64,000 nt of DNA from an uncultured bacterium (GTDB lineage: Bacteria > Acidobacteriota > Aminicenantia > Aminicenantales > Saccharicenantaceae): NCBI GenBank assembly GCA_937920515.1, contig CALEUG010000016.1, forward strand, positions 1-64,000, read 5' to 3'. Below the pieces are notes generated by a model, which was not told the origin of the DNA, searched no databases, and worked only from the letters and a program-made list of their open reading frames with translations. Both the position numbers and the translations under genes were made by a program. This document shows positions 46,366 to 56,736 of this stretch, piece after piece. Each line of letters opens with the position of its first letter. Position 1 is the stretch's first letter.

Positions 46366-49146
46366 TTAAATTTTCATTTCATAACGAAGCACCCGGGCAC
46401 AGCGTTCACAGACTGCAGGATAGTCCGGATCCTGGCCAACGCTCGGTGAATAATTCCAGCAGCGTTCGCATTTCTGCCCGCTGGCTCTTCCAACTGATAC
46501 CGTCAGCTTCCCACCCTCGGCCGGCTTGACCTCAACCTCAGAAACAATAAACAGGGCCGGCAGGTCAGCCCTATATTCCTCCAGCAGGTCAAAGACCTCC
46601 TCCGGAGCAATGAACACCAGCCTGGCTTCAAGGGAATTGCCTATGAGCCTGGCCTCCCGCGCCTTCTCCATCTCCTTCTGGACCTGCTCCCTTATTTCCA
46701 GCAAGCGTTCGATTTTCTGCATTGTTTCCGGCTCGAGCCAGGGTTGGCCTTCTTCTGGAAAGGAGCAGAGATGCACCGAACCGGCCTTGTCTTTAAAATC
46801 AGGCATGGCTTCCCAGGCCTCGTCGGCCGTGAACGGCAGGATGGGAGCCATTAACCTCAGGGTATTTCCCAGCACCAGGAACATGGCTGTCTGACCGGAA
46901 CGGCGCAACTTTGAGGCCGGACCGGAACAGTACATCCGGTCCTTGATCACGTCCAGGTAGAAAGCACTGAGGTCAACCGTGAAAAAGTTATAAAGAGAGT
47001 GAAAGACGATGTGAAATTCGTAATCCTCGTAGGCCTGTATCACTCTCTGCCTGACCTGACGAGCCCTCTCCAGAATCCAGCGGTCGAGCCAGAGCAGCTC
47101 TACCGCCGGAAGGCGGTCGGTGTCCGGCCGGAAATCATAAAGATTGCCCAGCAGAAAACGCCAGGTGTTGCGAATTTTTCGGTAAGCTTCGACCAGACGT
47201 TGCAGGATTTCCTGGCCGAACCGGGCATCTTCCTTATAGTTGAGCATGGCCACCCAGAGCCGCAGAATTTCGGCCCCATGCCTGGAGATAATTTCGCCGG
47301 GTTCAACAATGTTACCAAGAGACTTGGACATGGCCCGCCCCTGTTCGTCCAGGACAAAACCGTGGGTCAGGCAGGTCCGGTAGGGTGAGCCGTTCCTGGC
47401 TCCAACCCCGATTACCAGGGAGCTATTGAACCAGCCGCGGTACTGGTCGTGGCCTTCGACATAGAGGTCGGCCGGCCAGGGCAATTCCGGACTCTTGCCC
47501 AGGATACCGTGGCTGGCCCCGGATTCAAACCAGACATCCAGGATGTTGTTTTCCTTCTTGAATCTGTGGCCGCCGCAGGCCGGACATTTCTGTCCGGGCG
47601 GAAGCAGCTCGGACGCTGACTTTTCAAACCAGGCGTTAGAGCCGTGCTTTTCAAAGACATCGGCCACCCTCCTGGTAATATGCTCATCGGCCAGAATGTA
47701 GCCGCAGTTCTCGCAATAAAAGGCCGGTATGGGCACCCCCCAGGACCTCTGGCGCGAGATGCACCAGTCCGGCCGGCTCTTCATCATGTTGGCTATTCTT
47801 TCTTCTCCCCAGTATGGAATCCAGCGAATCTTCTTTATTTCCTCAAGGGTTTTTTCCCGCAGGTCATTCCTGTCCATGGATATAAACCACTGCTCGGTGG
47901 CCCTGAAAATAACTGGCTGCTTGCAGCGCCAGCAATGGGGGTAGGAATGGCTTACTTCGGCCTGCCTGAGGAGGGTTCCTTCCCTCTGCATATCCGAGAC
48001 TATCCTGGGATTGGCCTCAAAAACATTCAATCCGGCATAACGTTCCACCTGGGCCAGGAACCGGCCCTCTTCATCAACCGGCGTATAGATGTCAAGTCCG
48101 TAGGCCAGGCCGGTCAGGTAGTCGTCATAACCATGGCCGGGGGCGGTGTGGACACAACCGGTTCCGTCGTCCAGGGTGACATAATCGGCCAGAACGAAAA
48201 CAGATTCGCGGTTGATGAAAGGATGGCGGGCCTTCAGTCCTTCCAGGTCCCGCCCGGTCATGACCGCCAGCTCACGATAGCTGCCCCAGCTTAGCTCCTC
48301 GGCCACCACTGGCAGCAACCTGCGGGCCAGGATGAAAACCTCGCTTCCGGTCTCGGCCGCCGAGTATTCATAATCAGGATGAAAGGCAATGGCCAGGTTG
48401 GCCGGCAGGGTCCAGGGAGTGGTAGTCCAGATTATTACTGAAATCTTTTTACCACGCAATTGAGGAAACCTGTCCGACAGGTCCGAGAGCAGGGGAAACC
48501 TGACATAGATAGAAGGCGATTTTTTTTCTTTATATTCAATCTCGGCCTCGGCCAGGGCTGTCTGGCAATGAAGGCACCAGTGCACAGGCCTCTTTCCCTT
48601 GTAAACGTTGCCGGACGCAAAAAATTCTGCCAGGAATCTCAGGATATCGGCCTCATAGCCAGGGTTCATGGTCAGGTAAGGATTTTTCCAGTCACCGAAA
48701 ACACCCAGCCTCCGGAACTCCTCCCTCTGGATGTCTATGAATTTAAGGGCATACTTCCGGCATTCTTCTCTTATGTCGATAACCGACATCTCCTTTTTCC
48801 TGTCTCCCAGCAACTGGTCAACCCTGATTTCAATGGGCAACCCGTGGCAGTCCCAGCCCGGGATATATGGAGACAGGTAACCCATCATCGTCCTGGACTT
48901 AACGATGAAATCCTTGAGTATCTTGTTGAGAGCTGTGCCCAGATGGATATGGCCGTTGGCATAGGGAGGGCCGTCGTGCAGGATAAAGGTCGGCCGGCCC
49001 TTTTGTTTCTGTATGATTCTTTCGTAAAGGTTAAGGCTGTCCCATTTCTTGATTATCTCCGGCTCTTTCTGGGCCAGCTGGGCCTTCATGGCAAAAGAAG
49101 TCTGAGGCAGGTTGAGGCTCTTTTTGAGGTCGATCGGTTCAGACAT
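46366..49146 (-). CDS. ileS: Isoleucyl-tRNA synthetase
   Basis: DGPPYANGHIHLGTALNKILKDF, WTTTPWTLPANLAIAFHPDYEY, GRAMSKSLGN, C-terminal zinc motif CERCWNYSPSVG..CERC. Confidence 0.97.
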   Translation of the reverse strand: MSEPIDLKKSLNLPQTSFAMKAQLAQKEPEIIKKWDSLNLYERIIQKQKGRPTFILHDGPPYANGHIHLGTALNKILKDFIVKSRTMMGYLSPYIPGWDCHGLPIEIRVDQLLGDRKKEMSVIDIREECRKYALKFIDIQREEFRRLGVFGDWKNPYLTMNPGYEADILRFLAEFFASGNVYKGKRPVHWCLHCQTALAEAEIEYKEKKSPSIYVRFPLLSDLSDRFPQLRGKKISVIIWTTTPWTLPANLAIAFHPDYEYSAAETGSEVFILARRLLPVVAEELSWGSYRELAVMTGRDLEGLKARHPFINRESVFVLADYVTLDDGTGCVHTAPGHGYDDYLTGLAYGLDIYTPVDEEGRFLAQVERYAGLNVFEANPRIVSDMQREGTLLRQAEVSHSYPHCWRCKQPVIFRATEQWFISMDRNDLREKTLEEIKKIRWIPYWGEERIANMMKSRPDWCISRQRSWGVPIPAFYCENCGYILADEHITRRVADVFEKHGSNAWFEKSASELLPPGQKCPACGGHRFKKENNILDVWFESGASHGILGKSPELPWPADLYVEGHDQYRGWFNSSLVIGVGARNGSPYRTCLTHGFVLDEQGRAMSKSLGNIVEPGEIISRHGAEILRLWVAMLNYKEDARFGQEILQRLVEAYRKIRNTWRFLLGNLYDFRPDTDRLPAVELLWLDRWILERARQVRQRVIQAYEDYEFHIVFHSLYNFFTVDLSAFYLDVIKDRMYCSGPASKLRRSGQTAMFLVLGNTLRLMAPILPFTADEAWEAMPDFKDKAGSVHLCSFPEEGQPWLEPETMQKIERLLEIREQVQKEMEKAREARLIGNSLEARLVFIAPEEVFDLLEEYRADLPALFIVSEVEVKPAEGGKLTVSVGRASGQKCERCWNYSPSVGQDPDYPAVCERCARVLRYEMKI

Positions 49147-49179
49147 CTACAATCTCCACCGGGCAAATCAATTTTTTCT

Positions 49180-49185
49180 ATTATA
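49180..49185 (-). promoter_or_regulatory. -10 element TATAAT upstream of ileS operon (weak -35)
   Basis: Minus-strand TATAAT, about 34 bp upstream of the ATG. Confidence 0.35.
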
Positions 49186-49233
49186 GAACAGCTCGACCCT
49201 GTCTGCCACTGCCCCGGTCAATTTTCCGGCGTT

Positions 49234-50820
49234 TCAGCCCTGGCGGAAATGGCAGCCTCGACTCTCGGTGTTGGCCAGGGCAGCCTGGGTGATCATCAGG
49301 GCCACCTGAATGCCGTGCCTGAGGTCGACGATTTCCGGGTCCATGGGAGCTTCCCTGTAAAACTTATCTATCCGGTGTTTGAGGTATTCCAGGTCAGCTC
49401 TGGCCCTCTCCAGTCTCTTGGTCGTCCTGATGATGCCGGCGTAATTCCACATCGTGCTCCTGATGGTAGCCCAATCCTGATGGATTAAGGCCGGGTCGAT
49501 TTCCTCTTCGTTCTCCGGGTAGTACCAGGGTCGAAGGTGAGATGGGTTGTAAGGAAAACCCGGCTCGAAATGCTCGGCAATATGCCTGACTGCCCTGATA
49601 GCCCAGACCAGGCCTTCCAGAAGAGAAGTGGAAGCCAGACGGTTGGCTCCATGAACTCCGCTGCAGGCTACCTCGCCCACAGCATACAGGCCCCTGAGAG
49701 AGCTTCTTCCCCGGGTATCAACCAGCACCCCGCCACAGCAGAAATGGGCGGCTGGAACCACCGGGATCGGCTGCCTGGTGATGTCTATACCATACTGCAG
49801 GCAGGTCTTATATATATAGGGAAACCTTTTCTTGATGTCCACCCTGGCATAGCCGGCCAGGTCCAGCAGTACGAAGCTGGAATTGGTGTTAATCATCTCC
49901 TGGTATATGGCCCTGGCCACCTCATCCCTTGGAGCCAGGTCCTTCTGCGGACTGTATTTCTCCATGAAGGTCCGGCCGTCCCTGGTCTTCAGCCTGGCTC
50001 CCTCACCCCTGACCGACTCGGAAATCAGGAACCCGTCAGCCTCGCGGTGATAGAGGGAAGTCGGATGAAACTGAATGTATTCCATGTTGACTATTCTGGC
50101 CCCGGCCCGAAGGGCCATGGCATAGCCGGCACCGATGGTAGTTTTCGGATTGGAAGTAAACTGGTATACTGCCCCGCAGCCGCCGGTGGCCAGGATGGTG
50201 TTGGGGGCCAGGAATTTTTTCACCTTCCTGGTCCGGTTGTCCAGGACATAGGCTCCCAGGCAACAGGGCTCACGGTAATAGCTAAGAGGGCTGGTTGAAT
50301 GGTGAGGCACGGTCAGCAGGTCAACGGCCGTATGGTCAAAAAAGAGGTGAACGTTGGGTAACTGCCGGAGCCTGTTCATAAGGGCGGTGGAAATTATTCG
50401 CCCGGTCGCATCCTCCACGTGAAGAATCCGGCGCCGGGAGTGGCCTCCTTCGAGAGCATAATCCAGCTTCTCAGGCGAGGAGCGAGCAAAGGGTATCTTC
50501 AATTCATTAATAAGAATCCGTTCGATTGCCCGCTGTCCCTCGTTGACCAGAACCTCCACTGCCTCGGGATTGTTGATGCGGTCGCCGGCCTTAAGGATAT
50601 CAGCCTTGAGCAACTCGGGGTCGTCATCATCTCCGAAGGAGACTATCCCCCCCTGGGCCCAGTAGGTGTTGGAGCCCTCGGGGCCGGATGACTTAACAAC
50701 CACGTTAACTTCCAGCCCCAATCCGGCCGCTTCCAGAGCCGCTGTCGCCCCGGCCAGGCCTCCGCCGATGATTAACAGGTCTGAATAATATTCTTCTTGC
50801 TCGGGTTTCTTTTTTATCAT
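49234..50820 (-). CDS. nadB: L-aspartate oxidase
   Basis: SDLLIIGGGLAGATAALEAAGLGLEVNVVVK, MEYIQFHPTSLYH, ASTSLLEGLVWAIRA; ATG at 50820 with SD AAGG preferred over track TTG at 50847. Confidence 0.95.
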   Translation of the reverse strand: MIKKKPEQEEYYSDLLIIGGGLAGATAALEAAGLGLEVNVVVKSSGPEGSNTYWAQGGIVSFGDDDDPELLKADILKAGDRINNPEAVEVLVNEGQRAIERILINELKIPFARSSPEKLDYALEGGHSRRRILHVEDATGRIISTALMNRLRQLPNVHLFFDHTAVDLLTVPHHSTSPLSYYREPCCLGAYVLDNRTRKVKKFLAPNTILATGGCGAVYQFTSNPKTTIGAGYAMALRAGARIVNMEYIQFHPTSLYHREADGFLISESVRGEGARLKTRDGRTFMEKYSPQKDLAPRDEVARAIYQEMINTNSSFVLLDLAGYARVDIKKRFPYIYKTCLQYGIDITRQPIPVVPAAHFCCGGVLVDTRGRSSLRGLYAVGEVACSGVHGANRLASTSLLEGLVWAIRAVRHIAEHFEPGFPYNPSHLRPWYYPENEEEIDPALIHQDWATIRSTMWNYAGIIRTTKRLERARADLEYLKHRIDKFYREAPMDPEIVDLRHGIQVALMITQAALANTESRGCHFRQG

Positions 50821-50833
50821 GAGTTGCCTTATC

Positions 50834-51676
50834 TCAAAGGAATTCAAGCGAAATATCAGCTGACCTGAATGAATGAGTCAGCGCTCCGACTGAAATGAAA
50901 TCCACCCCGCAAAGGGCCAGGTCCCTGACGTTCTGAAGGCTGACCCGACCCGAGGCTTCCAGCGGCACCCGGCCCCTGACCAGTTCGACAGCAGCTTTAA
51001 TTTCCTCCAGCTCCATGTTGTCCAGCATAATCCAGTCGGCTCCGTTGTCCAGAGCTTCCCGGACCTCGGTCAGGCTGGTGGCTTCAACTTCAATTTTTAT
51101 ACCCGCGAGATTCCTGGCCTTGAGATATTCCCTGGCTTTTTTCAGGGCAGGCGCGATTCCCCCGGCCAGCCTGAGATGGTTATCTTTGACCAGCATCATG
51201 TCGGACAGGCTCATCCTGTGGTTAATTCCACCGCCCATCCTGACGGCATACTTCTCCAGCTCCCGCCAGCCAGGAGTGGTTTTTCTGGTATCCAGGATTC
51301 TGGCCCCGGTCCCCCTGATAGCCTCAACAAATAACCTGGTCAGGCTGGCCACGCCTGACAGACGCTGGAGGAAATTCAGGGCGGTCCTCTCCCCTTTTAG
51401 CAGCGAAGTGGCCCGGCCGCTGACCTCAGCCAGGACCTGTCCTGGCCTGAACTCCTGGCCATCCTCCAGTTTTTTTATAAATTTGACCTGCGGGTCAAGC
51501 CGGAGAAGTACCCTGGCCGCCACTTCGATGCCGGCCAGAACCCCGTCCTGCTTGGCCTGGAATATCGCCCGGGCCATGGTCTCTTCCGGAATTATGGCTT
51601 CCGTGGTAATATCAGCGGCGGGCAGATCCTCGGCCAGAGCCAGGTCTATCAAATGGTCAATTTTTTGCCAGTCCAT
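50834..51676 (-). CDS. nadC: Nicotinate-nucleotide pyrophosphorylase
   Basis: LRLDPQVKFIK, GERTALNFLQRLSGVAS, ILDTRKTTPGWRELEKYAVRMGGGINHRMSLSDMMLVKDNHL. Confidence 0.96.
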   Translation of the reverse strand: MDWQKIDHLIDLALAEDLPAADITTEAIIPEETMARAIFQAKQDGVLAGIEVAARVLLRLDPQVKFIKKLEDGQEFRPGQVLAEVSGRATSLLKGERTALNFLQRLSGVASLTRLFVEAIRGTGARILDTRKTTPGWRELEKYAVRMGGGINHRMSLSDMMLVKDNHLRLAGGIAPALKKAREYLKARNLAGIKIEVEATSLTEVREALDNGADWIMLDNMELEEIKAAVELVRGRVPLEASGRVSLQNVRDLALCGVDFISVGALTHSFRSADISLEFL

Positions 51677-51684
51677 TGGAATTG

Positions 51685-51713
51685 ATTATAAGAGTTTGAA
51701 AGAATAGCGTCAA
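51685..51713 (-). promoter_or_regulatory. Sigma70 promoter for nadC-nadB: TTGACG-17-TATAAT
   Basis: Minus strand, -35 51713-51708, -10 51690-51685; only 8 nt to the nadC ATG. Confidence 0.75.
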
Positions 51714-51808
51714 CTTTATTGAAGGCCTGGTCGACACGGTAATCAGTCTCATCGTCTTGCTCTGCAACCTGTTTTGTGGCAAAATTCTTCTTAATTTTTT
51801 TCCGGGCA

Positions 51809-53260
51809 ATGGATCAAGATATGGCTACCAGAAAAAGGGCGGCGAAGACCGGGCCACGTGATTTTCAACTCCGGCCGGCAGACCTGAAAGGGATCCTGTC
51901 GCTGGCCCTGGCGCGGGGAGGAGACTTCGCCGACATCTTCCTGGAATACCGGACTTCCCTGTCCATCCTGATGGAAGAAGACATAATCAAGGAATCTTCC
52001 GAAAGCGTCAGCCTGGGACTGGGCCTGCGGGTTATCTGCAAGGACAGGACCGGTTATGCCTATACCAATGAACTGTCGGAAGAAAAACTCCGGTTGGTGG
52101 CCCTGACCGCCTCAGCCATAGCCAGTGCCCGCTCCAGCCGGAAGCTGCCTTTACGATTCAGGAATTTGAAACTGGATAAAGATGTCGCCCGGGCCCGGCT
52201 GGTGGCCACTTCCCGTCCCCTTCAGGAAAAAATTGAGCTGGTAGAAAGGGCTTACCGTTCCGCCCTGAACTATGCTCCGGCCATCAAGAAGGTACAGGTG
52301 GCCTACGGAGAATCGCTGCAGCACATCAAGATATTGAATTCTGAGGGGTTATTTGTTGAGGATAAAAGACCGATGGTTAAACTGGTGGTCATGGCCCTGG
52401 CCGAAAAAAACGGCCGCCATGAATCTGGCTTCTGCGGCGGTGGTGGAAGGGTGGGACTGGAGTACTTCAACCGGAAGCTGAGGCCGGAAACTATCGGGCA
52501 GGAAGCGGCCAGCGAGGCCTGTATTCTGCTGGAAGCTGCCGACCCGCCGGCTGGTGAGATGCCGGTGGTCCTGTCTCCCGGCCACAGCGGGGTGCTCATT
52601 CACGAAGCAGTAGGACACCTGCTGGAGGCTGACTTTATCCGCAAGAAAACTTCAGTCCTCTGGAACAAGCTGGGGAAAAGGGTTGGTTCCGAGCAGCTTA
52701 ACATCTACGACGACCCGACCCGGCCGGGTTTCCGCGGTTCTTACAACATTGACGACGAGGGCAATCTCCCCCAGAAAACCCTGCTGGTGGAGAAGGGTGT
52801 GGTCCGGGGATTCCTCCAGGACTTGCTATCAGCCCGGTTGATGAAAAAAGAAACGACCGGACATGGCCGCCGGCAGGATTTTTCCTGCTGGCCACTGCCG
52901 CGTATGGCCAATACCTATATCGACCGGGGCGAATACGACCCGGCAGAAATCATCCGCAGCGTAAGAAAGGGATTCTACGTCAGCCGCCTGTCAGGAGGCC
53001 AGGTCGAGGACTCCGGGCAATTCACCTTTTCGGTAACCCTTGGCTATCTGATTGAAGACGGCCGTCTGGGACGCCCGGTCAGGCAGGCCACCCTGATCGG
53101 AACCAACCTTGACATTCTGCAAAAAGTGGAGATGGTCGGCAGCGACCTGGAATTTGGCTGGCAGACCGGAACCTGCTCCAAGGAAGGCCAGGACGTTCCG
53201 GTAGCTGATGGCTGCCCCACCCTGAAGATTACCGGAATGACCGTCGGAGGACTCAGATGA
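51809..53260 (+). CDS. tldD: TldD family metalloprotease
   Basis: HSGVLIHEAVGHLLEADFIRK (HExxxH), GLGLRVICKDRTGYAYTNELSEE; start at 51809 or 51821, GTG start 51776 less likely. Confidence 0.9.
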   Translation: MDQDMATRKRAAKTGPRDFQLRPADLKGILSLALARGGDFADIFLEYRTSLSILMEEDIIKESSESVSLGLGLRVICKDRTGYAYTNELSEEKLRLVALTASAIASARSSRKLPLRFRNLKLDKDVARARLVATSRPLQEKIELVERAYRSALNYAPAIKKVQVAYGESLQHIKILNSEGLFVEDKRPMVKLVVMALAEKNGRHESGFCGGGGRVGLEYFNRKLRPETIGQEAASEACILLEAADPPAGEMPVVLSPGHSGVLIHEAVGHLLEADFIRKKTSVLWNKLGKRVGSEQLNIYDDPTRPGFRGSYNIDDEGNLPQKTLLVEKGVVRGFLQDLLSARLMKKETTGHGRRQDFSCWPLPRMANTYIDRGEYDPAEIIRSVRKGFYVSRLSGGQVEDSGQFTFSVTLGYLIEDGRLGRPVRQATLIGTNLDILQKVEMVGSDLEFGWQTGTCSKEGQDVPVADGCPTLKITGMTVGGLR

Positions 53261-54597
53261 AAGCTGTCAGCCATGACCTCAGAAAACTGGCTGAAAAGCT
53301 GGTCCAGTACGGGAAGAAGCACGGAGCGGATGAAATGGAGGTTACCCTGTACGAGGGGCGCGAGTTCAACGTCGATGTCAGGCTGGGCCGGGTTGAAAAC
53401 CTGGTTGAGGCCGATTCCCGCTACTGCGTTTTCCGTTTATTCAAGGATAAGAAGGTGGCTTCGGCCAGTTCTTCAGACCTGAGTCTGCCCACGCTGCAGG
53501 ACCTGGTGCGCCAGGCCCTGCAAAGAGCCAGGCTGACTCATCCAGATGAGTTCGCCGGACTGCCCGCTCCGGCCCGGTTCAAGGTCACCGAAGACTCGCT
53601 CAAGCTCTACGACCCCGAGGTGGCTGCCATGAAACCCCAGGAAAAAATAAAAATGGCCCTGACCACCGAAAGAATCGCTCTGCAGGACAGGAGGATTACC
53701 AACTCCTTCGGAGCCAGCTTTGTTACCAATGAGCTCAGAACCATACTGTTAAATTCCAGTGGCTTCTGCGGAGAATACCTGCAGACCTACTGCAGCCTCA
53801 GCCTCGGACTCCAGGCTGGCCAGGACGACCGACTGGTGGAAGATTACTGGTTTTCTTCCAAAAGACATTTAAGAGACCTGGCTTCCCCGGAAGAAGTGGC
53901 CAGGACTGCGGTGGAAAGAACGGTGCGGCAACTGAATCCACGGAAGATTAAAACCCAGGACGTCCCCGTGATTTTTGAGCCGACCATGACTTCCTGGCTG
54001 CTGGCTTTTCTTTTTTCCTGCGTTTCCGGCACGGCCGTCTATCAACAGACGACATTCCTGGCCGGGCGGCTGGGAGAAAAAATCGGAAACGACCTGGTAA
54101 CCGTGGTTGACGACGGCCTGCTGCCAGGGCGCCTCGGTTCCAGGCCCTTTGACTCGGAAGGCGTGCCTACCCAGCGGACGGTGGTCATAGAAAAGGGCCT
54201 GTTGAAAAATTACCTCTGTAATACCTACGCCTCCAGGAAACTGAACCTGCCGGCTACCGGCAACGGCGACGGCCGGGGGGTGGTTCCGAACAATTTCTAC
54301 CTGGAGCCAGGAGCAGTCACGGCTGACGAAATAATTAAATCGACCAGAAAAGGCTTTCTGCTGACCAGGGTCATAGGACACGGTCTTAACCCGGTAACCG
54401 GAGATATATCGCGCGGTGCTTGTGGACTGTGGATTGAAGACGGACGACCGGTCTTCCCCGTTGCCGAGGTGACCATCGCCGGAAACCTGGGCCAGGTGCT
54501 GCAGAACATTGAGCTGGTCGGTAACGATATCAGGTTTGAGAGCCCGGTCTGCGGCCCTACCATCAGGGTTGGAGAAATGACTGTAGCCGGCAAATAG
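53257..54597 (+). CDS. pmbA: TldE/PmbA family protein
   Basis: Partner of tldD, 4 nt overlap; lacks HExxxH; VIFEPTMTSWLLAFLFSCVSGTAVYQQTTFLAGRLGEKI. Confidence 0.88.
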   Translation: MKAVSHDLRKLAEKLVQYGKKHGADEMEVTLYEGREFNVDVRLGRVENLVEADSRYCVFRLFKDKKVASASSSDLSLPTLQDLVRQALQRARLTHPDEFAGLPAPARFKVTEDSLKLYDPEVAAMKPQEKIKMALTTERIALQDRRITNSFGASFVTNELRTILLNSSGFCGEYLQTYCSLSLGLQAGQDDRLVEDYWFSSKRHLRDLASPEEVARTAVERTVRQLNPRKIKTQDVPVIFEPTMTSWLLAFLFSCVSGTAVYQQTTFLAGRLGEKIGNDLVTVVDDGLLPGRLGSRPFDSEGVPTQRTVVIEKGLLKNYLCNTYASRKLNLPATGNGDGRGVVPNNFYLEPGAVTADEIIKSTRKGFLLTRVIGHGLNPVTGDISRGACGLWIEDGRPVFPVAEVTIAGNLGQVLQNIELVGNDIRFESPVCGPTIRVGEMTVAGK

Positions 54598-54606
54598 GCC
54601 GCGGTC

Positions 54607-55209
54607 CTAAGCTTCAATTCTCCGGCCAAAGCGATTCAGGTGAATAACCTCACTCAAATTTCGCTTCGGTACGTGCAGGGTGTCGTTTTCATCCTTCCAG
54701 TACTTGACCGAGCCCTGAAAACTCTCAACCACCGGGCTCTCGGAGGGGTATCCCAGAGCCAGAACCGAATCAATCTTATAATCGTCCGGAATTTCCAGGA
54801 TATTTTTTAACCGGTCGCGGTCTACTGAAATCAACCAGCAGCTCCCGATTCCCCGGGTCAAAGCCCCCAGGATGATATTTTCCGCTGCAGCTCCGACGTC
54901 ATATTCGTAGCCTTTCTGCCTGATTAAGGTGTTGACCAGTATCACGATGTAGGCGACCGGCTCCTGCCCGGGCCTGGGGTTTCCGGCCGGGCTGATGTAG
55001 GCCGCCCAGCGCAGCCAGGGAAAGACCATTTTTCTGACTTCCGGGTCCTGAACGATGATGAATTCCAGGGGCTGCAGGTTGGCGGCCGAAGGAGCTAACC
55101 GGCCCAGGTCAGCCAGCTCCAGCAGGATACCGGTCGGTATTTCTTCCGGGCGAAATTGACGTATGGTCCTTCTCTTTCTGATGAGCTCCATAAAATCTTC
55201 CATGCTCAC
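54607..55209 (-). CDS. Nitroreductase family protein
   Basis: MELIRKRRTIRQFRPEEIPTGILLELADLGRLAPSAANLQPLEFIIV, AAAENIILGALTRGIGSCWL. Confidence 0.9.
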   Translation of the reverse strand: MSMEDFMELIRKRRTIRQFRPEEIPTGILLELADLGRLAPSAANLQPLEFIIVQDPEVRKMVFPWLRWAAYISPAGNPRPGQEPVAYIVILVNTLIRQKGYEYDVGAAAENIILGALTRGIGSCWLISVDRDRLKNILEIPDDYKIDSVLALGYPSESPVVESFQGSVKYWKDENDTLHVPKRNLSEVIHLNRFGRRIEA

Positions 55210-56417
55210 CCTCCTTCTTTATGGGTAAAGGCCGGTCGCCTGATGTCCGGCGCTTTTATCTTAAAAATAATCGTAAAGGAAAGCAACATGATTCCGGCCA
55301 CCAGATACATCGGCTGCAGCCCGGCCATCTCGGAAATCCAGCCGTAGAAGATGGAACCCAGTCCCATGCCCGCATCAAACAGAGAATTGTAAAGACTTAT
55401 TGCCAGCCCTTTGTTTTCCCTTCCCAGGAAATCAATCAAATAGGTGCTGAGTGCCGGGAAGATCAACCCCTGTCCGAAGCCGCCGATAAATCCGGTCAGC
55501 CACAGGCTGGCCATGGACCTGACCTGCCAGACCAGAAAAAGGTTAAGACCGATAATTATCGCCGAAAGCAAAACCACTCTTTTGGGGCCGGAGCGGTCAG
55601 CCAGGCCACCCAGCCTGAACCTGGAAAGAATGGCCGCAACCGAGAAAATAACAAAAAAGGGCCCGACCCGGCCCAGGTCCAGGGCTCTGACCAGTAGGGG
55701 CATGAAATAAATGATTGCTCCCCGGACCGAACCGTGAACCACCGGCATCGAGCCAATTATCAGCAGCACCACCAGCGAGGCCGAAACCGGGAGGCCGGGC
55801 CGGGGTGAAGAAAGTCCTGGTTCCCGGTCTTCTCCGGGCAATTCACGGGTCAGGCATATCAGCAAAAAAGCTAACACCAGGAAAATCAGGCTGCAGTTGA
55901 AAAGGCCGCCGAAACCTGCTCGCTTGATTATTTCTTCACCCAGAGAAGGTCCGACGGCGTTGGCAATCAAACCGGCTACCCCGACGATGCCTATGGAGCG
56001 GGCCATGCTCTGAACCGGGGCCAGGTCGGTGCACATGGTGATGGTGGCAGTCATGCTTATCCCCCAGCCGATGCCGGTTATGGCCCTGAGCAGAACTGGA
56101 AGGGCGTTAGCCTTACTGACCAGGTGAAAGAAAGGAACGCTGAGTATCAGGATGGCTATGCCCAGAAGCGATATTTTCTTCGCTCCCCGCCGGTCTATCA
56201 CCCTGCCAAAAAAGGGCCTGATGGCAATGGCCGTAAGGCTGTGAATACCCATGATCAACCCGACCTGGCTTCCGCTGGACTGCAACTGCTTCAAGAACAA
56301 AGGCAAAAGAAAGAAAAGGCTGACCGAAAGGAAAAGAAAGAAATAAGCTGTCAGGCCGAGTAAAAAATCCCGGCTCCAGAGCCCCGTCAATCGGTTAAAA
56401 CCTGATTTTTCTGTCAT
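55206..56417 (-). CDS. MFS transporter
   Basis: FFGRVIDRRGAKKISLLGIAILILSVPFFHL; 12 TM pattern; ATG at 56417 preferred over TTG at 56432. Confidence 0.85.
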   Translation of the reverse strand: MTEKSGFNRLTGLWSRDFLLGLTAYFFLFLSVSLFFLLPLFLKQLQSSGSQVGLIMGIHSLTAIAIRPFFGRVIDRRGAKKISLLGIAILILSVPFFHLVSKANALPVLLRAITGIGWGISMTATITMCTDLAPVQSMARSIGIVGVAGLIANAVGPSLGEEIIKRAGFGGLFNCSLIFLVLAFLLICLTRELPGEDREPGLSSPRPGLPVSASLVVLLIIGSMPVVHGSVRGAIIYFMPLLVRALDLGRVGPFFVIFSVAAILSRFRLGGLADRSGPKRVVLLSAIIIGLNLFLVWQVRSMASLWLTGFIGGFGQGLIFPALSTYLIDFLGRENKGLAISLYNSLFDAGMGLGSIFYGWISEMAGLQPMYLVAGIMLLSFTIIFKIKAPDIRRPAFTHKEGG

Positions 56418-56679
56418 TGAGTTCAAGGGCAATCCCGGTAATTAGCAGGAATTAAATAATAGAAGTAGAAAAATAACTCAATTCAGGTGGTTTGTAAACA
56501 GGGTGCTGGCTGTTGGGGTTAGGGGAAAATCTCATATAAGGGGATGATTGAAGGAGGGTATCTTTTGACTCTGCCCAGCCAGCACAACAGAGCCGTAATA
56601 ATAATAGCACAGCCCGGACAAAAATCAACAGCGCTGAGAAAATATCAACACAACTTCAAATCCCACCGGACTCAACCTG

Positions 56680-56708
56680 TTGACAGTCCGACCGGCTTGT
56701 GTTAGAAA
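56680..56708 (+). promoter_or_regulatory. Sigma70-like promoter TTGACA-17-TAGAAA for YitT-like gene
   Basis: Overlaps the ORF-track start at 56680, implying the real start is downstream (56737). Confidence 0.6.
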
Positions 56709-56736
56709 ATCAAAAATATCCTGGTCGAGGGCAAAG

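Noticed and set aside
48460-49488. 342 aa plus-strand ORF antisense to ileS/nadB
   Set aside because: Spans the ileS promoter region and two opposing conserved genes; no domain.
56680-56736. Track start of the YitT-like ORF (TTG)
   Set aside because: The putative start codon lies inside a TTGACA -35 element; ATG at 56737 has an SD-like GAGGG and begins the homologous region.
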